In this document: piece by piece, positions 34,007 to 45,803 of the stretch
Layout: every line of letters starts with the position of its first letter
How positions within the stretch are numbered: position 1 is the stretch's first letter
Source of the DNA: Persicaria tinctoria
Taxonomy: Eukaryota > Streptophyta > Magnoliopsida > Caryophyllales > Polygonaceae
NCBI GenBank assembly: GCA_037127255.1
Contig: JBANSL010000012.1
Coordinates: forward strand, 41,531,115-41,595,114
Direction: 5' to 3'
DNA length: 64,000 nucleotides
Program-made: the position numbers and the translations under genes
The notes under the pieces: model-generated
What the model saw: only the letters and a program-made list of their open reading frames with translations
Told to the model about the DNA's origin: nothing
The model's database searches: none

Positions 34007-34230
34007 GCGGCCATCTAGAAAGATTGGAACCAAGGAGCGGCCTCCATCATCTCCCTTCATCATCGCCCTCTCACCGACCTCTGCAATTGAAGCGCTCGTG
34101 CGTCCATGGAGAGTTGAGTGGCCGTCTAGAAAGATTGGAACCAAGGAGCGGCCGTCTAGAAAGATTGGAGCGTCCATGGAGAGAAAGGAGCGCCCTCTCA
34201 CCGATCTCTGCGATTGAAGCGTTCTCTCAC
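34007..34230 (+). repeat. Tandem duplication with CTAGAAAGATTGGAACCAAG units
   Basis: GGCC(A/G)TCTAGAAAGATTGGA occurs at about 34009, 34119 and 34151. The block CCTCTCACCGA-CTCTGC-ATTGAAGCG occurs at about 34068 and 34193, a repeat period of about 115-125 bases. It lies in a GC-rich, leader-like stretch (33890-34330). Confidence 0.75.
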
Positions 34231-34769
34231 CTTTTTTCATTGGGTACTCACCTTATGGTGTTTGTCGATCCGGCAACGAGGATCTCAAATCCGTCATCTT
34301 CATTGCCTAATTTGAACTCTAAGCCACCCAAATTTCAAATCTAGGTTTCAAGGTACCCCGCGTCTTCTGAAGTATTGGTCGAAGGTCCGGGCTAGGGTTT
34401 CGCCAGATCTTCAATCAAAGATGTTCGCTTAGTGCCAAGCTTCTGCTTCATACTCCTTTGGTAAGTGATCTTTTGCTTCTTACTCCTTTGTTCTATGACT
34501 CCTTTGGTAGTTTTTTATTTTCGTTTACAACCTACAATTTGGATGAATTTAGGGTTTGATTTGGGGGAAAATTTTGAAATTGATGACATTTTCTCTGGTG
34601 TATACTTGAACCCATCTATTTGCCAAGTTGCAAGTTCCAACTACTGCTAATTGGTAAAGTTTGCTTCCAAGTTACGCGTGATTGACTTGTTATATTTCCA
34701 TCTTACTAATTGTGATGCATAAACTGATTTTTGTTTATGTTCCACTGTAAATTTCGCGCCACATCCCAG

Positions 34770-34866
34770 AATTGAATCTCTTTTAGTTGGTGATGATAAT
34801 ACCGTTTACACTAGAAATTTAGTACCTGGAGAAGCACCTAACGGCGAGAATTTACTATCTATTCAG
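34770..34866 (+). pseudogene. Fibrillarin-like exon fragment
   Basis: A 97-base exon-like block lies between a splice acceptor (ATCCCAG) and a donor (CAG|GTCAGT). It reads ...DDNTVYTRNLVPGEAPNG and ...LLSIQ. The spacing of T-(R/K)-N-L-V-P-G-E-A-3x-E-2x-(I/L)-S-(I/V)-Q matches the segment of fibrillarin (nucleolar rRNA 2'-O-methyltransferase) just before its methyltransferase fold. The rest of fibrillarin is absent nearby. A stretch of it (CCGTTTACACTAGAAATT) is repeated at 34902-34919. Another exon-like block (35842-35943, AG acceptor, EKKKVEERTSQKAIEAI) is of unknown origin. It is probably a captured or dying duplicate. Confidence 0.55.
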
Positions 34867-34919
34867 GTCAGTTCTCTATTGGTTTCAAGTTTGTTGATGA
34901 CCGTTTACACTAGAAATTA

Positions 34920-37320
34920 CATGTGGTTGTATTTTCTCATTTGCTGTTGCAAAAAGCTTCAAGAGAATTTGATGGATGAAATGGTTGGATTAATGCACTG
35001 CACATCCTTATCAATACATGTGATTGAAATGAGCAGATCTTTTATTTTTATCTCCCTTGATTAATACATTGTCATCACATAGCCCTTGAATTTGTTGAGA
35101 GTACTGAATTCTTTACAGAAGCAACTGATGCTTGAACATGGGTGAAATTTATTGTTTCTATCTCTATGAAATAGTTCTCTCTTGTCGTTTGCTAGAAATG
35201 GGGACAAGTTTATGTAGATGTTAGAGGCTAAGAATGCACCTATGGCGTATGTGTTTTGTTATTGTATTTGATTGCAAGTTGATTGAGTATGCTAGCTGGA
35301 TTTGACATCTTATTTCTATTGATTTTCTATCATTGTGAATTGTGATCATCTTAGGTAACAAACCTTAGGGTGGCATTTTCTCTTTCATTCCTAATTTGTT
35401 CGTTGTTGTGATTTGTGATCATCTTATTTCTGTTGATTTTCTATTGTTCTGTTGATTTTCTATTGTTTGATTGTTTATGTTTTGGAGAGGAAATGGATTA
35501 GAGAGAACATAATCATTTGATAACTTATAAATAATCGTTCTTATATGTTGTCTAGTACTGCTAGAGAAGTATAGAATTTGCTTCTTTTTTTTTAGCTCGA
35601 CTCGTACCTTGCATGATACTCCAATCCCCAATAGTAATTGTTCTCTGATGGGTTTTAATTGAAGCTTTGTTTCCTTAATGATTAGTTTGATGTATGATAT
35701 TGCTTAATTTCAACAAATAGGTTGTTTTGTGTTGGACTAATCTCAATTCCATATATTGTGATTGTTGTAGCCTTGGATTATCTCACTTGGTGGGTGATGA
35801 CAGTCAGGATAACAACGAGTTCTGTTGATTATTTGTGCAGGGAAAAGAAGAAGGTAGAAGAGAGGACTTCTCAAAAGGCTATTGAGGCCATTACGAAATG
35901 CTTGGTGACGACAGACAAACTAACATGTGATTCGTCCACGTGACACCTTGATGGCTTCTTGACACTGATTGCATAACCTATTGACGCCCAGTCACTCCTC
36001 AAGAATGCTGAGTGTACGGGTTTGGTACTTGTGTAAATTAGTTTATAGGTTCTGATTTAATTTTATTAGATGGGTATGTGCTTTGTAATGGTGTAGAGGA
36101 ATAATTCTAGAATGTGAAAGGAACGGGAACCTATGGTGTACCTAGCTACTAAATTGCTTGTTGATGCAAGTGTTTTTCCCAATGAAAATGGGAATGAAAA
36201 CATAATGTATTAGATATATCTTTCATGATCGGTTTGATGGCAGAGAGAAATCTGAGTGCTTGGAATCTTTATAAATGCTGTATATAATTCTTGGCAGAGA
36301 GAAATCTTCGCACTTTTAGTTCTTATTTGCATATTAGAGGATCCAAGTCATAATGGTGGAAAAGGGAGGAGCAATGGAGATAAGGAGAGCAAAGACAAAG
36401 CTTTGAAATGCCCAAGACAAGTCAGGGAAGAAGCCGCGAGAAGAGAGGACGAAGCCCAAAGCAACAGACGCCAAGTTGCAGGGGTCGCGGGCGCGGCCAA
36501 CCAACCCACAGGCCCGACGCCCAAGATCTGTGAGCTAAAGATACCCAGAAGCACGGTGAGCATGAACATGGCAATGGGAGCCAACGGATCTTGGCAGCGG
36601 GTGCCGATGTGTTGTTTGCGGTAGTTGAGAGCACTAGGCATCGATGTTTGAGTGACGGGCATCAATCCTAGGGTTTCTGCTGATTCTTTGTTTAATCTTC
36701 AAGCAATGAAATCCTATCATTTTGGGTCATCTTTATCCATCCAAGGTCGCCATTATCCTCTCCTAATCAGATTATTATTATTATATTTTAGCTTTTTATC
36801 TCTGTAGGATTATTTTAGTATTTTATATTATTTATTTAGAAAATAATTCTATAATTAGGAGATTGCGCTCTATCTTATGGAGGTCAACTAGTTTGTGAAG
36901 GCTATATAAAGCCTATATATGGTCGGCCTTTCCATCATCCAAGAACGCAACAACTCTAGCTCTTCTCTTTTTTAAATTTTAATACATTTCTCATTTAGTT
37001 TTATGAAGCATTTGAAGGGCCGAAGTTTAGAGATTAGTAAGTTCATGAATTTCTAATTATCTTTGGTTTCACCCTTTAGTTCAAGACATGGTTGGTTGAG
37101 TCGCGAGATTATATCTCTAGTCCTTGTATGTGAATTTCAATTCTCCTTGTTCTTCAATTGTTTATGTTGTATATATATCATGATTAGTGGTGCGTGCTAG
37201 AATGTCGTGTGTTCTAACACCCTAAATATAATTCTATACCTTTAACTAATAATGAGTATTAACAACAAGTACAGGTTGACCCCACAGAGAGTGCGTGCGA
37301 CTTTGGTCAAATGTAGTAAA
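34920..37320. other. Region without a recognised gene
   Basis: Mostly AT-rich, intron-like sequence. An open frame at 36256-36624 (basic and Ala-rich, ending in MCCLR) has no domain I know. At 36780-37240 the sequence looks like an old LTR (TATATAAAGCC near 36903, long AT runs), but no TG...CA boundaries or second copy were found. The repeated word TTCTGTTGATTTTCTATTG occurs near 35428-35465. Confidence 0.4.
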
Positions 37321-38110
37321 ACGAATTTGAAAAAGAATTAGAAGAAATTGCTCGATTCTCTTATTTTGATTTCTCAAAGTAAGCGAGCATTTCATAATGA
37401 GAGCAATAGTAATGATGAGCGAAAAATAGAATCCCGACGTGTCCCGACAAAGGACAAAGGACAAAGGAGGGAGATTTCGGAAGGACAAAGGAGTGGGAAG
37501 GCCGAGAAAGAATTATTCCACGGGCAACCCGCTCGTGTCCCGACAAGACGAGGTCCATTTCAACCGCGAAAGAAAGAATCCCGACGTAAGGTATCAGGAG
37601 CATGATCAAGGGATACGACATAGAGGAGAGCAAGTTTCTCCTCGAAGGAAAAATGAACATTGTGACCACGTCCCATATCGCCACCAGACTCAAAATCGCT
37701 ACGATGAAGGGCACGCGGATAACAAAGAGAACTATTGGTGGGCCTCGAGATTTGAATAGCCCCGAGAACCGGATGAGAAACAGCGATTTCCCCCCGCAAA
37801 CAGGGGCAGGGGGCGGGGACGATAATGGAGAGGCGGTCGTAGGGGTCAGGGTCAACCAGCACAAATGTCAGTCAATCAAGCCCCATGCGACGAGGTCCGT
37901 CATGAAGGGTCACGAGTCAATCAGATCCCAGAACCGGAGGGTTTCATTGACACTCTGGCGGGGGGACCGTCGATCTCAGGAGTAAGCCGTCAGGGAAGAA
38001 AAAATTATGAAAGGGAGGCAAGGCAACCTCCATAAGCAACAAGCCAGAAGATCGATGTAAAGTCACATTCAGAAATAGTTTTTACCACAGTAGATACCGA
38101 GGACGTTCGC

Positions 38111-41100
38111 ATGCCGCACGCGGACCCACTGGTGATACATGCCCAAATCGCCACTAAGACTGTAAAAATAGTTTTCATAGACACTGGATCATCCGTGGAT
38201 ATACTCTCGTGGGAAGCTTTTTCCCAGCTGGGAGTATCCGCGACAACATTAAGGCCTTACCATGGGACACTGATTACCTTTTCGGGAGATGAGATACAGG
38301 TTGCAGGCACCATAGAACTCGCGGTGGTCTTAGGTACCGCATCGTGTCGACGAATGGAAAACGTCATTTTCACGGTAGTACGGATCCCCACAACTTACAA
38401 CGCAGTTTTGGGGAGGGTGTCTCTCTCCAAGTTCCAGATGGTTGTTTCGATCTATCACTTCAAAGCAAAATTCCCTATCGCCGGAGGAGGGGCGGGAGAA
38501 GTATGCGGCCAGCAACCAGAAAGTCGGAGTTGCTACGTGACTTCCTTGAAAAAGAGGAAGGAGATCATGTGCATCCAAGGATCCGCTCAGAGTGAGATCG
38601 AGGGCCCAAAGGGAGACTCTAAAGCAGAAAATGAAGTTGTAAACGTCCCAAGAGAGCTTGCACCAGAAGCAAAACTTGAAGTCAGATCGTCAGACAGGGA
38701 AATCCCAACCGCGGATCTAAGAACTGTCCACCAGCCTTTTCAAAATCCTGAAGAAAGAATTTACATGGGCCAAGCCCTAGAGACTGGGGATAAAGAGAGG
38801 GTCCTGGAAATCATTAGCCAATCCCGAGATGTGTTTGCATGGTCCCCGAAGGATCTTTTGGGTGTTCCTACGTCTATAGCGATCCATACTCTCCGGATAC
38901 GCCACGATGCACAACTTGTAGCCCAGAAGAAGAGGAAGATGGCCCCGGAAAAATCCCAAGCAGCGAAGGAAGAAGTAGAGAAGTTACTTGAAGCCGGATT
39001 CATAGAGGAAGCTGAGGATTCAGACTGGCTCTCGAACGTTGTCTTAGTCAAAAAGGCCAACGGAAAGTGGAGAATGTGTGTGGACTTCTCAGACTTAAAC
39101 AAAGCCTGTCCAAAGGATAGTTATCCCTTGCCATCCATAGACGAGTTGGTCGACATTACTGCGGGGAACGAGGCTTTGAGTTTTCTGGATGCGTATTCCG
39201 GATATAACCAGATCCGGATAGATCCGATGGATAAGAGGGCAACAACTTTCATCACAAATCAAGGAGTTTTCTGCTATAAAGTCATGCCTTTTGGTCTGAG
39301 GAACGCTGGGGCCACTTTTCAGAGAGCCGTAGACAAGATATTCCGTGAACAGTTGGCCAAGAATGTGTCCATTTATGTGGACGACATCGTTGTAAGGAGA
39401 AAGAAAGCAGAGAACCACGCGGCTGATCTACATGAAACTTTTGATTCTCTGAGGCATGAAGGACTGAATCTGAACGCGGAGAAATGTGTTTTTGGAGCCG
39501 ACTCGAGGAAATTCCTTAGTTTCATTGTAAGCCAAAGAAGGATAGATGTAAACCCCGCCAAGATAGCTGCTATACAGGAACTACGACCACCACGTACCAT
39601 AAAAGAGGTACAATCTCTTAATGGAGCGATAAATTACCTGGGACGTTTCTGTTCTTGCCTGGCCGATAAATCCCTACCTTTCTTCGCGTTGCTGAAAAAG
39701 AAAGGACCGATCCAGTGGACACCTGACCTCGAGCAGACTTTCAAAGAATTAAAGGCTTTATTACAATATGTGCCAACTCTGCATCAACCTCAGAAATCAG
39801 AAAGTTTACAGCTTTACCTAGCAGTAAAAGCAACTACCATCAACGCGGTCCTCACCCGGGAGGGGCGGTACCCAGTCTACTATGTAAGCAGAGTGTTACA
39901 GGATGCAGAAACCAGATATGAGCCGGTGGAAAAGGTGGTCCTCAGTATGATGTTCGCAGCCAGAAGACTTCGTCCCTATTTTCAGGATCACCTAATAGAA
40001 GTCTTAACGGATCTGCCGCTTAGACAGATTCTTCATTCACCAGGTCTTTTGGGGCGAATGACGAAGTGGTCCATTGAGCTCTCTGAGTTTAAAATAGCTT
40101 ACGTCCCACGCAAGGCAGCACTAGCCTAGATTCTGACGGATTTCATTTGCGAAACCAGCTTTGGGGATGAAGAAAGTGACACGCAAAGCAAGTGGACGAT
40201 AAAGGTTGATGGGGCCGTGAACACGGACGGATGCGGGGCATGAATAGCACTGACCTCCCCTGAAGGAGATCAGTTTTGCTTCGCCCACCAATTGGATTTT
40301 CAAGCCACCAACAACGAGGCAGAATATGAAGCCTTGATAGCTGGGCTTGAACTAGCTTTGGCCCGCGGAGCTCGGGCCGTCGTGGTATATACAGACTCCG
40401 AGATCGTCGTAAAGCAATTAGAGGGGGTGTACGAAGCCAGGACATGGCTGTTACCGGATTACCTCCGAAAGGTAACCGGTCTAAAAAGAGCATTCTTGCA
40501 CTTCGTCGTGGAATCCGTTCCCCGAGAGATGAATGAACAAGCCGATTTGTTGGCCCGAATTGGGGCAGCTATGCCGCCGGAAGTGGAAGGGAAATTTGAG
40601 TTTGAAAGAAAGGATTGACGGAGACTCCTACAAGAGGTATATTTTGTCCAGACCGAGGGCTCCGAAGATTGGCGGACACCGATTGTTGAATATCTGGGAA
40701 AAGGAATACTCCCACAAGAGAGAATGGAAGCCAAAAAGTTAACAAACCGAGCAACCTGGTTCTTCATCAATGAAGGAAAGTTATATAAGAAGGGTTTCAA
40801 CTTCCCAGATTTATTATGCGTATCTTGCAGTGAAGGGCACACCATCGTGAAGGAATTGCATGCAGATGTGTGCGCCCATCACCAGGGATGGAGAGCATTG
40901 ACCTCAAAAGTCCTGAGACTGGGATACTACTGGCCCACAACCAGAACGGATGTACAGAGCTTTGTGCGCAGCTGTGACGCTTGTTAGAGACATGGAAATA
41001 TGAAAAATTTACCTGCAGAGCTGCTTCAAAGCATCTATGGGGCATGCCCTTTCGCCTTATGGGGAATGAATATTCTTGGGCCTTTCCCCACAACACCCGG

Positions 41101-41543
41101 ACAGTTGAAATATGTGCTAGTTCTGGTGGACTACTTCACCAAATGGGTAGAAGCGGAGGCAATGAGTTTGATCACTGCGGAGAAAGTCAGAAAATTCTTA
41201 TGGAAGAACCTGGTGTGCCGTTTTGGAGTGCCCGAGGCCATCATCACGGATCACGGAACTCAGTTCGACAGTGAAAACAGTAGAGACTTTTGTGAGGGCC
41301 TCGGGATAAAACTGAAATTCTCATCAATATCCCACCCGCAGACGAACGGGCAAGCAGAGACGACCAACCGTCAAATTCTAGAAGGAATCAAGAAGAAGTT
41401 AGGGAGAACCTCCAAAGGGCGATGGGCGGAGCTGCTCCCGTTGGTACTCTGGTCGTACCGGACCTCATCCAAGACTCCCACAAGAGAAACACCATTCACT
41501 TTAGTATTTGGGGTAGACGACGTCATCCAGTCGAACGATTGAT
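38111..41543 (+). pseudogene. Tat-type pol polyprotein
   Basis: The open frame 38111-40129 (672 codons) carries an aspartic protease (DTGSSVDIL at 38180), reverse transcriptase (VDFSDLNKACPKDSYPLPS at 39088; LDAYSGYNQI; IYVDDIVV at 39371) and RNase H (about 39810-40100). After a TAG at 40127 the second RNase H continues (KVDGAVNTDGCG, NNEAEYEALIAGLELAL, YTDSEIVVKQLEG, ADLLARIG), broken by TGA near 40241 and 40616. The integrase follows, with a zinc-binding region (HADVCAHHQG ... CDAC, 40858-40984), a TAG at 40985, and a core with LVDYFTKWVEAE, IITDHGTQFDS and NGQAETTNR (D, D, E), ending at 41541. Most stops sit where CAG or CGA is expected. It is not functional as a single protein. Confidence 0.9.
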
Positions 41544-41699
41544 CCGTTCTGCGCGAGTTTTGGCCTATGAGTCCAAGGCTAATGACGAAGCTCTGGAATT
41601 TGAATTACACCTTCGCGAGAAAGAAAGAAAACTAAAATTAAATCAAGAACTAGACACGGAAAGAAGAGAAAGGAAGAGTCACTTTACCTCGAGATGTTT

Positions 41700-42305
41700 G
41701 AAGACGAGAGCTGTAAAAAACGGAGAACGGTAAAAAATGAGGAGGGACAGAACCCCTATTTATAGGCCCCTCACTCAACGACGTTTCACCTCCCACTTCG
41801 GCCCACGTGTCGAAAGCACGACTCACATCAATCAAGCAAACGGGCCTAGTGGGTACAGGCCCAAAAAAGCCCAAGTCAGCCCAACGGGCCTCCCCTTCTT
41901 CATCTTCTTGCCCTAAAAAAGCGCCAAGAGCGGGGGGGAGGGGGGATTTTGAACCGCGGAAAAACCTGTCCGGTTTCCCCACGGCTCGAGAAGCTGTAAT
42001 GATGCCCAAAGTTAGCAAAAGAGAAGAGAGCGAATAAAGGGCTAAAAAGGCTGAAGAAAGGGGCCCGAGAAAACACGTCGACATGCCATTGGCGGATGAT
42101 GGGTACATGCAAAATGGACAGATGGCACACATGCCCACCATCCATGTGCACTTCCTCTTAAGAACACGTGGAAGCCACACTTCAACAAGTGGCCAAAAAG
42201 GAGGAACATTCCCCTCAGGGGGAGGGCATGGGGATACGCTATAAAAAGGAGAAGGCACTCTAAGCCCCATGCTTTTTGGGAAAAACGGATAGGAAAACCT
42301 CGATT

Positions 42306-42356
<51 letters not shown>

Positions 42357-42560
42357 AGAAGGATACAATAATACTCTTATTTCTTCCTCATCCCGTATAC
42401 GTCCGTGGACAACGTGAAAGCAAGAGAAGGAGTCTATACAGGACATGTAGTAGGACGATAGTCGAGGGAGTAAAAGAGAATATCACCCTTCAGCCTTGAT
42501 CTTTAATCTAGTAAATCGGAGTACTTTCTATACCAAGAAGCCATTTGATGAATCCATTAC
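41700..42560 (+). mobile_element. 3' LTR-like region of the Tat element
   Basis: Non-coding, with CTATTTATAGG (41756-41766) and a clear TATAAAAA (42240-42247) followed by a short leader and a (GA)n run (42309-42352). A likely end is CCATTACA near 42561. The boundaries are guesses because no second copy is present. Confidence 0.45.
42309..42352 (+). repeat. (GA)n microsatellite
   Basis: About 22 uninterrupted GA units lie in the leader part of the Tat LTR-like region. Confidence 0.95.
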
Positions 42561-42561
42561 A

Positions 42562-42960
42562 CGATAAGTGATGCGAGCCTTATTCAGAGGCTCGGCGGCA
42601 CCGGCCGCGAGATCTTCGCGGATGTCGAGGATCTCAGGTTACGGGTAATACCGTCAAATTCCCCTTTAGTCACCGCGGAACATGTTGAGCCTCTTTTCCC
42701 CATCCCGCCAATACCAAGCTGTAGTTGTGGTGGGGAAGGGGGCTTCAGGTAAGAGCGCTGACCAAGTCATCGTATGAGGGAATACGTGGCACCCCCCCCC
42801 CCCACGGGAACGTGGGGTGGGACCTGCTTTTTCATTTGTGGTTTCGTCAGTTGGGGTGAAGAAGACTAGAGATTTGAGATGTGGTAAATTATTTTAACTA
42901 ATAATTAATTATGAATTATTAAGATATAATCTCAACCATTCATTTATATGGATGGTTAGG
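42562..42960. other. Flank of the LARD insertion
   Basis: Contains a C-run (about 42790-42803) followed by ACGGGAACGTGGGGTGGGACC. No gene is seen. It was continuous with 54088 onward before the LARD insertion. Confidence 0.5.
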
Positions 42961-45803
42961 TGTAACGGCCCGGAATTATGATTTCCGGGTTACGTTTCAA
43001 GGGATAAAACCCCTTGTTCGGATCTTGCAATTCAGGTACGGGTTGAGTTTTAAAACAAAATATTTGTACTAAAAGAAGGGATTTCGAACCCTTAAAGATC
43101 GCGGATCCATTGGAGATCAAATACCTGCCTTAGTCTAATCGTGAAATCGAGCGAAAGCAAAAATAAGGTTGAGTTTAAATACCATCCGAAAGGGAGTATT
43201 AAAAGAGAGGAAGTGTGGTGGTCTCTCAACCTCTCGATCTAACGCCAAAAGTCTGAACCCGCCAAGCATCCACATAAGCAACGATAACGGCTAGTGATTA
43301 CCTGAATCTAAAAAAAATGAGGGGGATCTGGGTCAATCATCAGGTCACTCATGCGCGTATGTAAACACACTCTGAGAGGCATATAATAAGCATCCTACTC
43401 TTAAGATGAAATGCGTAATGCCATGCGTAAATTAAATCACGTATATATATTGACAGTTTAATATAATGCAGAAAGCGATAAATGGATCCACACAGAATGC
43501 CAAGTGGCATGTCCCTCTCGTACCTCCACCCCCCTTCCGATAGGGCGGACACTGGCCAGTTCGGTGCTATAGCATAGCAAATTCCTCGTGGTGGTGCACA
43601 ACCCACGGCATCATCATATCATATCATATCATATCATCGCTTGCCCGATGGTGTTGGGCTATCATATCATGCTCATATAGACTCGATTGACCCAGGGTAC
43701 CCGATGAGGCTGGGCTACCCTATGACCCTAGCAAAGACTCTAGGACTATCACAGATAACGGCCGTTCTCTTGCAAGGACATATAGCAATCATATGATTTT
43801 CATTTTAGCTCCTAAGCATGATTCTAAGTCGTATGGTGCATGGACACTAGCCTACTATATAACACCCAGTGCATAGAGCGCCCATCATGAGTAAGTTCAA
43901 AGAACTTACCTGGAGTAGCAGATCAGCAAGATGAAAAGCAGCAAGATATAAGCAAGCAGGTTACAGATCACCTAGCAATTATTAATAAATATGCATAAGT
44001 AAACTGCACAAAACGGGATCCATTTACCACTACATAACATGCCCACCAATCCATTAATCATAGCATCATCAACATTCTTTATCTCAACTTATGGCAACAT
44101 CTTATATCATCTTATTCCATTGTCATTTCCATAACTGACTCAATCATACTTCAATCCATAAAATCTCACTCGCTAGTCCAGTTGTTAGCCAAAACAATTA
44201 CTTCAAGTTTATACTTAGCCATTTCTAATTTATAAAATATTTAATCTTTAAAAATACTTTCAAAAAAAATCCATTTAAATAATCCCGACATACTTTACTT
44301 TAATTAAAATCACCATTCTAGGGATTTAAGTAACTTTCAACCGTTACAAAATAATTCAATTTATATACTTTAAAACCGACCCCTTTTTAAATACCGACAC
44401 ACAAATCAATTTCTGAACAATCAATTATCGGAAATCGGTTAAACAATTAATTAATAAATTAAATAAATAAATATATAACGAATAACCCGAACCGAACCAA
44501 CGCTTTTAACCCAAACCGAACCGAACCCGCTAAACCTCAACCCAACCCGGTTCATCAAACAAACAAACAAAAAATGAAGGTGTGGGCCCCATTGAGCTGA
44601 CTGGACAGGGGCCCCAGGGAGTCTTGTTCTTCCTCCCTCAATTCGAAAGGAGAATCCCGCCGCCTTCACTGCTCGACGCCATGGCGCCCGCCCAGCTCGG
44701 CCAAGCCGCTCAGCCAGCCCAGATCCCAAGGACTCGCCCCTCCCGACCACGCTCACACTCCCCTGCTCCCACGCTCCCGCCTGCCCGCTCGAATTCAACT
44801 CACAACCGTCGCTCCCATGGCTCCCGCGCTCGATCTCGCCGCCCTCGAGCTCGTCGGAGCTCTCGAGCTCGCCGGAGCTCTCCTCTGTTACCCATCCCCA
44901 ACTTTCTCTCTCTCGACCACTCAAGGACAAGAAGGAACCAAAACAAACCAAGGAAAAAGGAGGAGGTTCGATAGCTCACCGAGGATGTTCGCGACATCGG
45001 AGGTCTCGATCGGAGTTCTGGGCGTTGTCGGTGGCTTGCGAAGACTCGTCGGACCTGCGTGGGACATGGGTGACCGTGATGGTAGGGCTCGAGAGTGGTT
45101 TCGATCGAAGACGGAAAAGAATCGCTTACCGGAACTTAGCTCGCGATCGAACATGGTTTAGAAGGGAGTGGGGCTGCGGTGGCTCTCGTGGCGGCTCCGG
45201 TGGTGGCTTCGTTGCTTCTGGTGGCCCCAAGGAATGCTGTGGCTGCTCTGGTGGCTCCGAGGAGGGGTCGAAGATGAAAAGGGATTGATGGTGGTGATCG
45301 GAGAAGAGAAACGGGAAGGTGACGGTGATGGTTTTAGGTGATGTTGAAGATGAAGGTGTGTGTTGCTTGAACAATAAGAGAGAGCGGGAGTGATGGTGAG
45401 GAGGTGATGGTGACGATGAGTGATGGTGATGGTGAGGGAATGGTGAAGGGGATGGTTCCATTTGTAGGCATGGTGAGATGATGGGAGTGGGTGAGGATAG
45501 AGTGTGGAAATGGGTAAACAATTACCCGGAATTAAATCTCGAATACGCGAATTTTGAATCCCGAAATTAGTTCGTGATAGTTAGTTTCTTTGAATCTCGT
45601 TTTCTCGATTAATTAGATTTATAAAATCGAAAAGGATAACACACCACGATAATTATTTTGAATTTTTGAGGTAAAAGAACGGAAATTGTTCGTTAAATTT
45701 ATACTCCGGTCGGAATCCGCTAAACAAGTTTTAAAACCGACTTAATTTCATTTTTAATTCTCTTATTCCAGAAAATTAGGATTTGAAAATCCGAGCCTTT
45801 ACA
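42961..45803 (-). repeat. LARD 3' LTR (left copy)
   Basis: On the minus strand it starts TGTAAAGGCTCGG and ends CCGGGCCGTTACA. It contains a (CATAT)n run near 43614-43637 and a GC-rich block (44580-45290) that may be the transcribed leader. ORFs in that block have no recognised domain. It is the same length as the right copy. Confidence 0.95.

Larger units (their letters stand above)
37320..42560 (+). mobile_element. Ty3/gypsy retrotransposon, Tat lineage, decayed and lacking a visible 5' LTR
   Basis: The remains of the gag end (37440-37990) are followed by a pol region with the order protease, reverse transcriptase, RNase H, second (archaeal-type) RNase H, integrase. The second RNase H is the hallmark of the Tat/Ogre lineage. 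A 3' LTR-like region follows. No matching upstream LTR was found, so the element is truncated or the left LTR has diverged beyond recognition. Confidence 0.8.

Noticed and set aside
38761..39102. Minus-strand ORFs across the Tat pol gene
   Set aside because: Shadows of the conserved plus-strand reverse transcriptase frame.
43614..43637. (CATAT)n microsatellite as an independent feature
   Set aside because: It is part of the LTR and occurs identically in both copies (again near 51893-51916).
44451..45521. ORFs of 65-166 codons on both strands in the LARD LTRs, repeated at 52730-53800
   Set aside because: They are duplicated only because they lie in the LTRs. They overlap on both strands, are Arg/Pro/Ser-rich by GC content, and show no domain.
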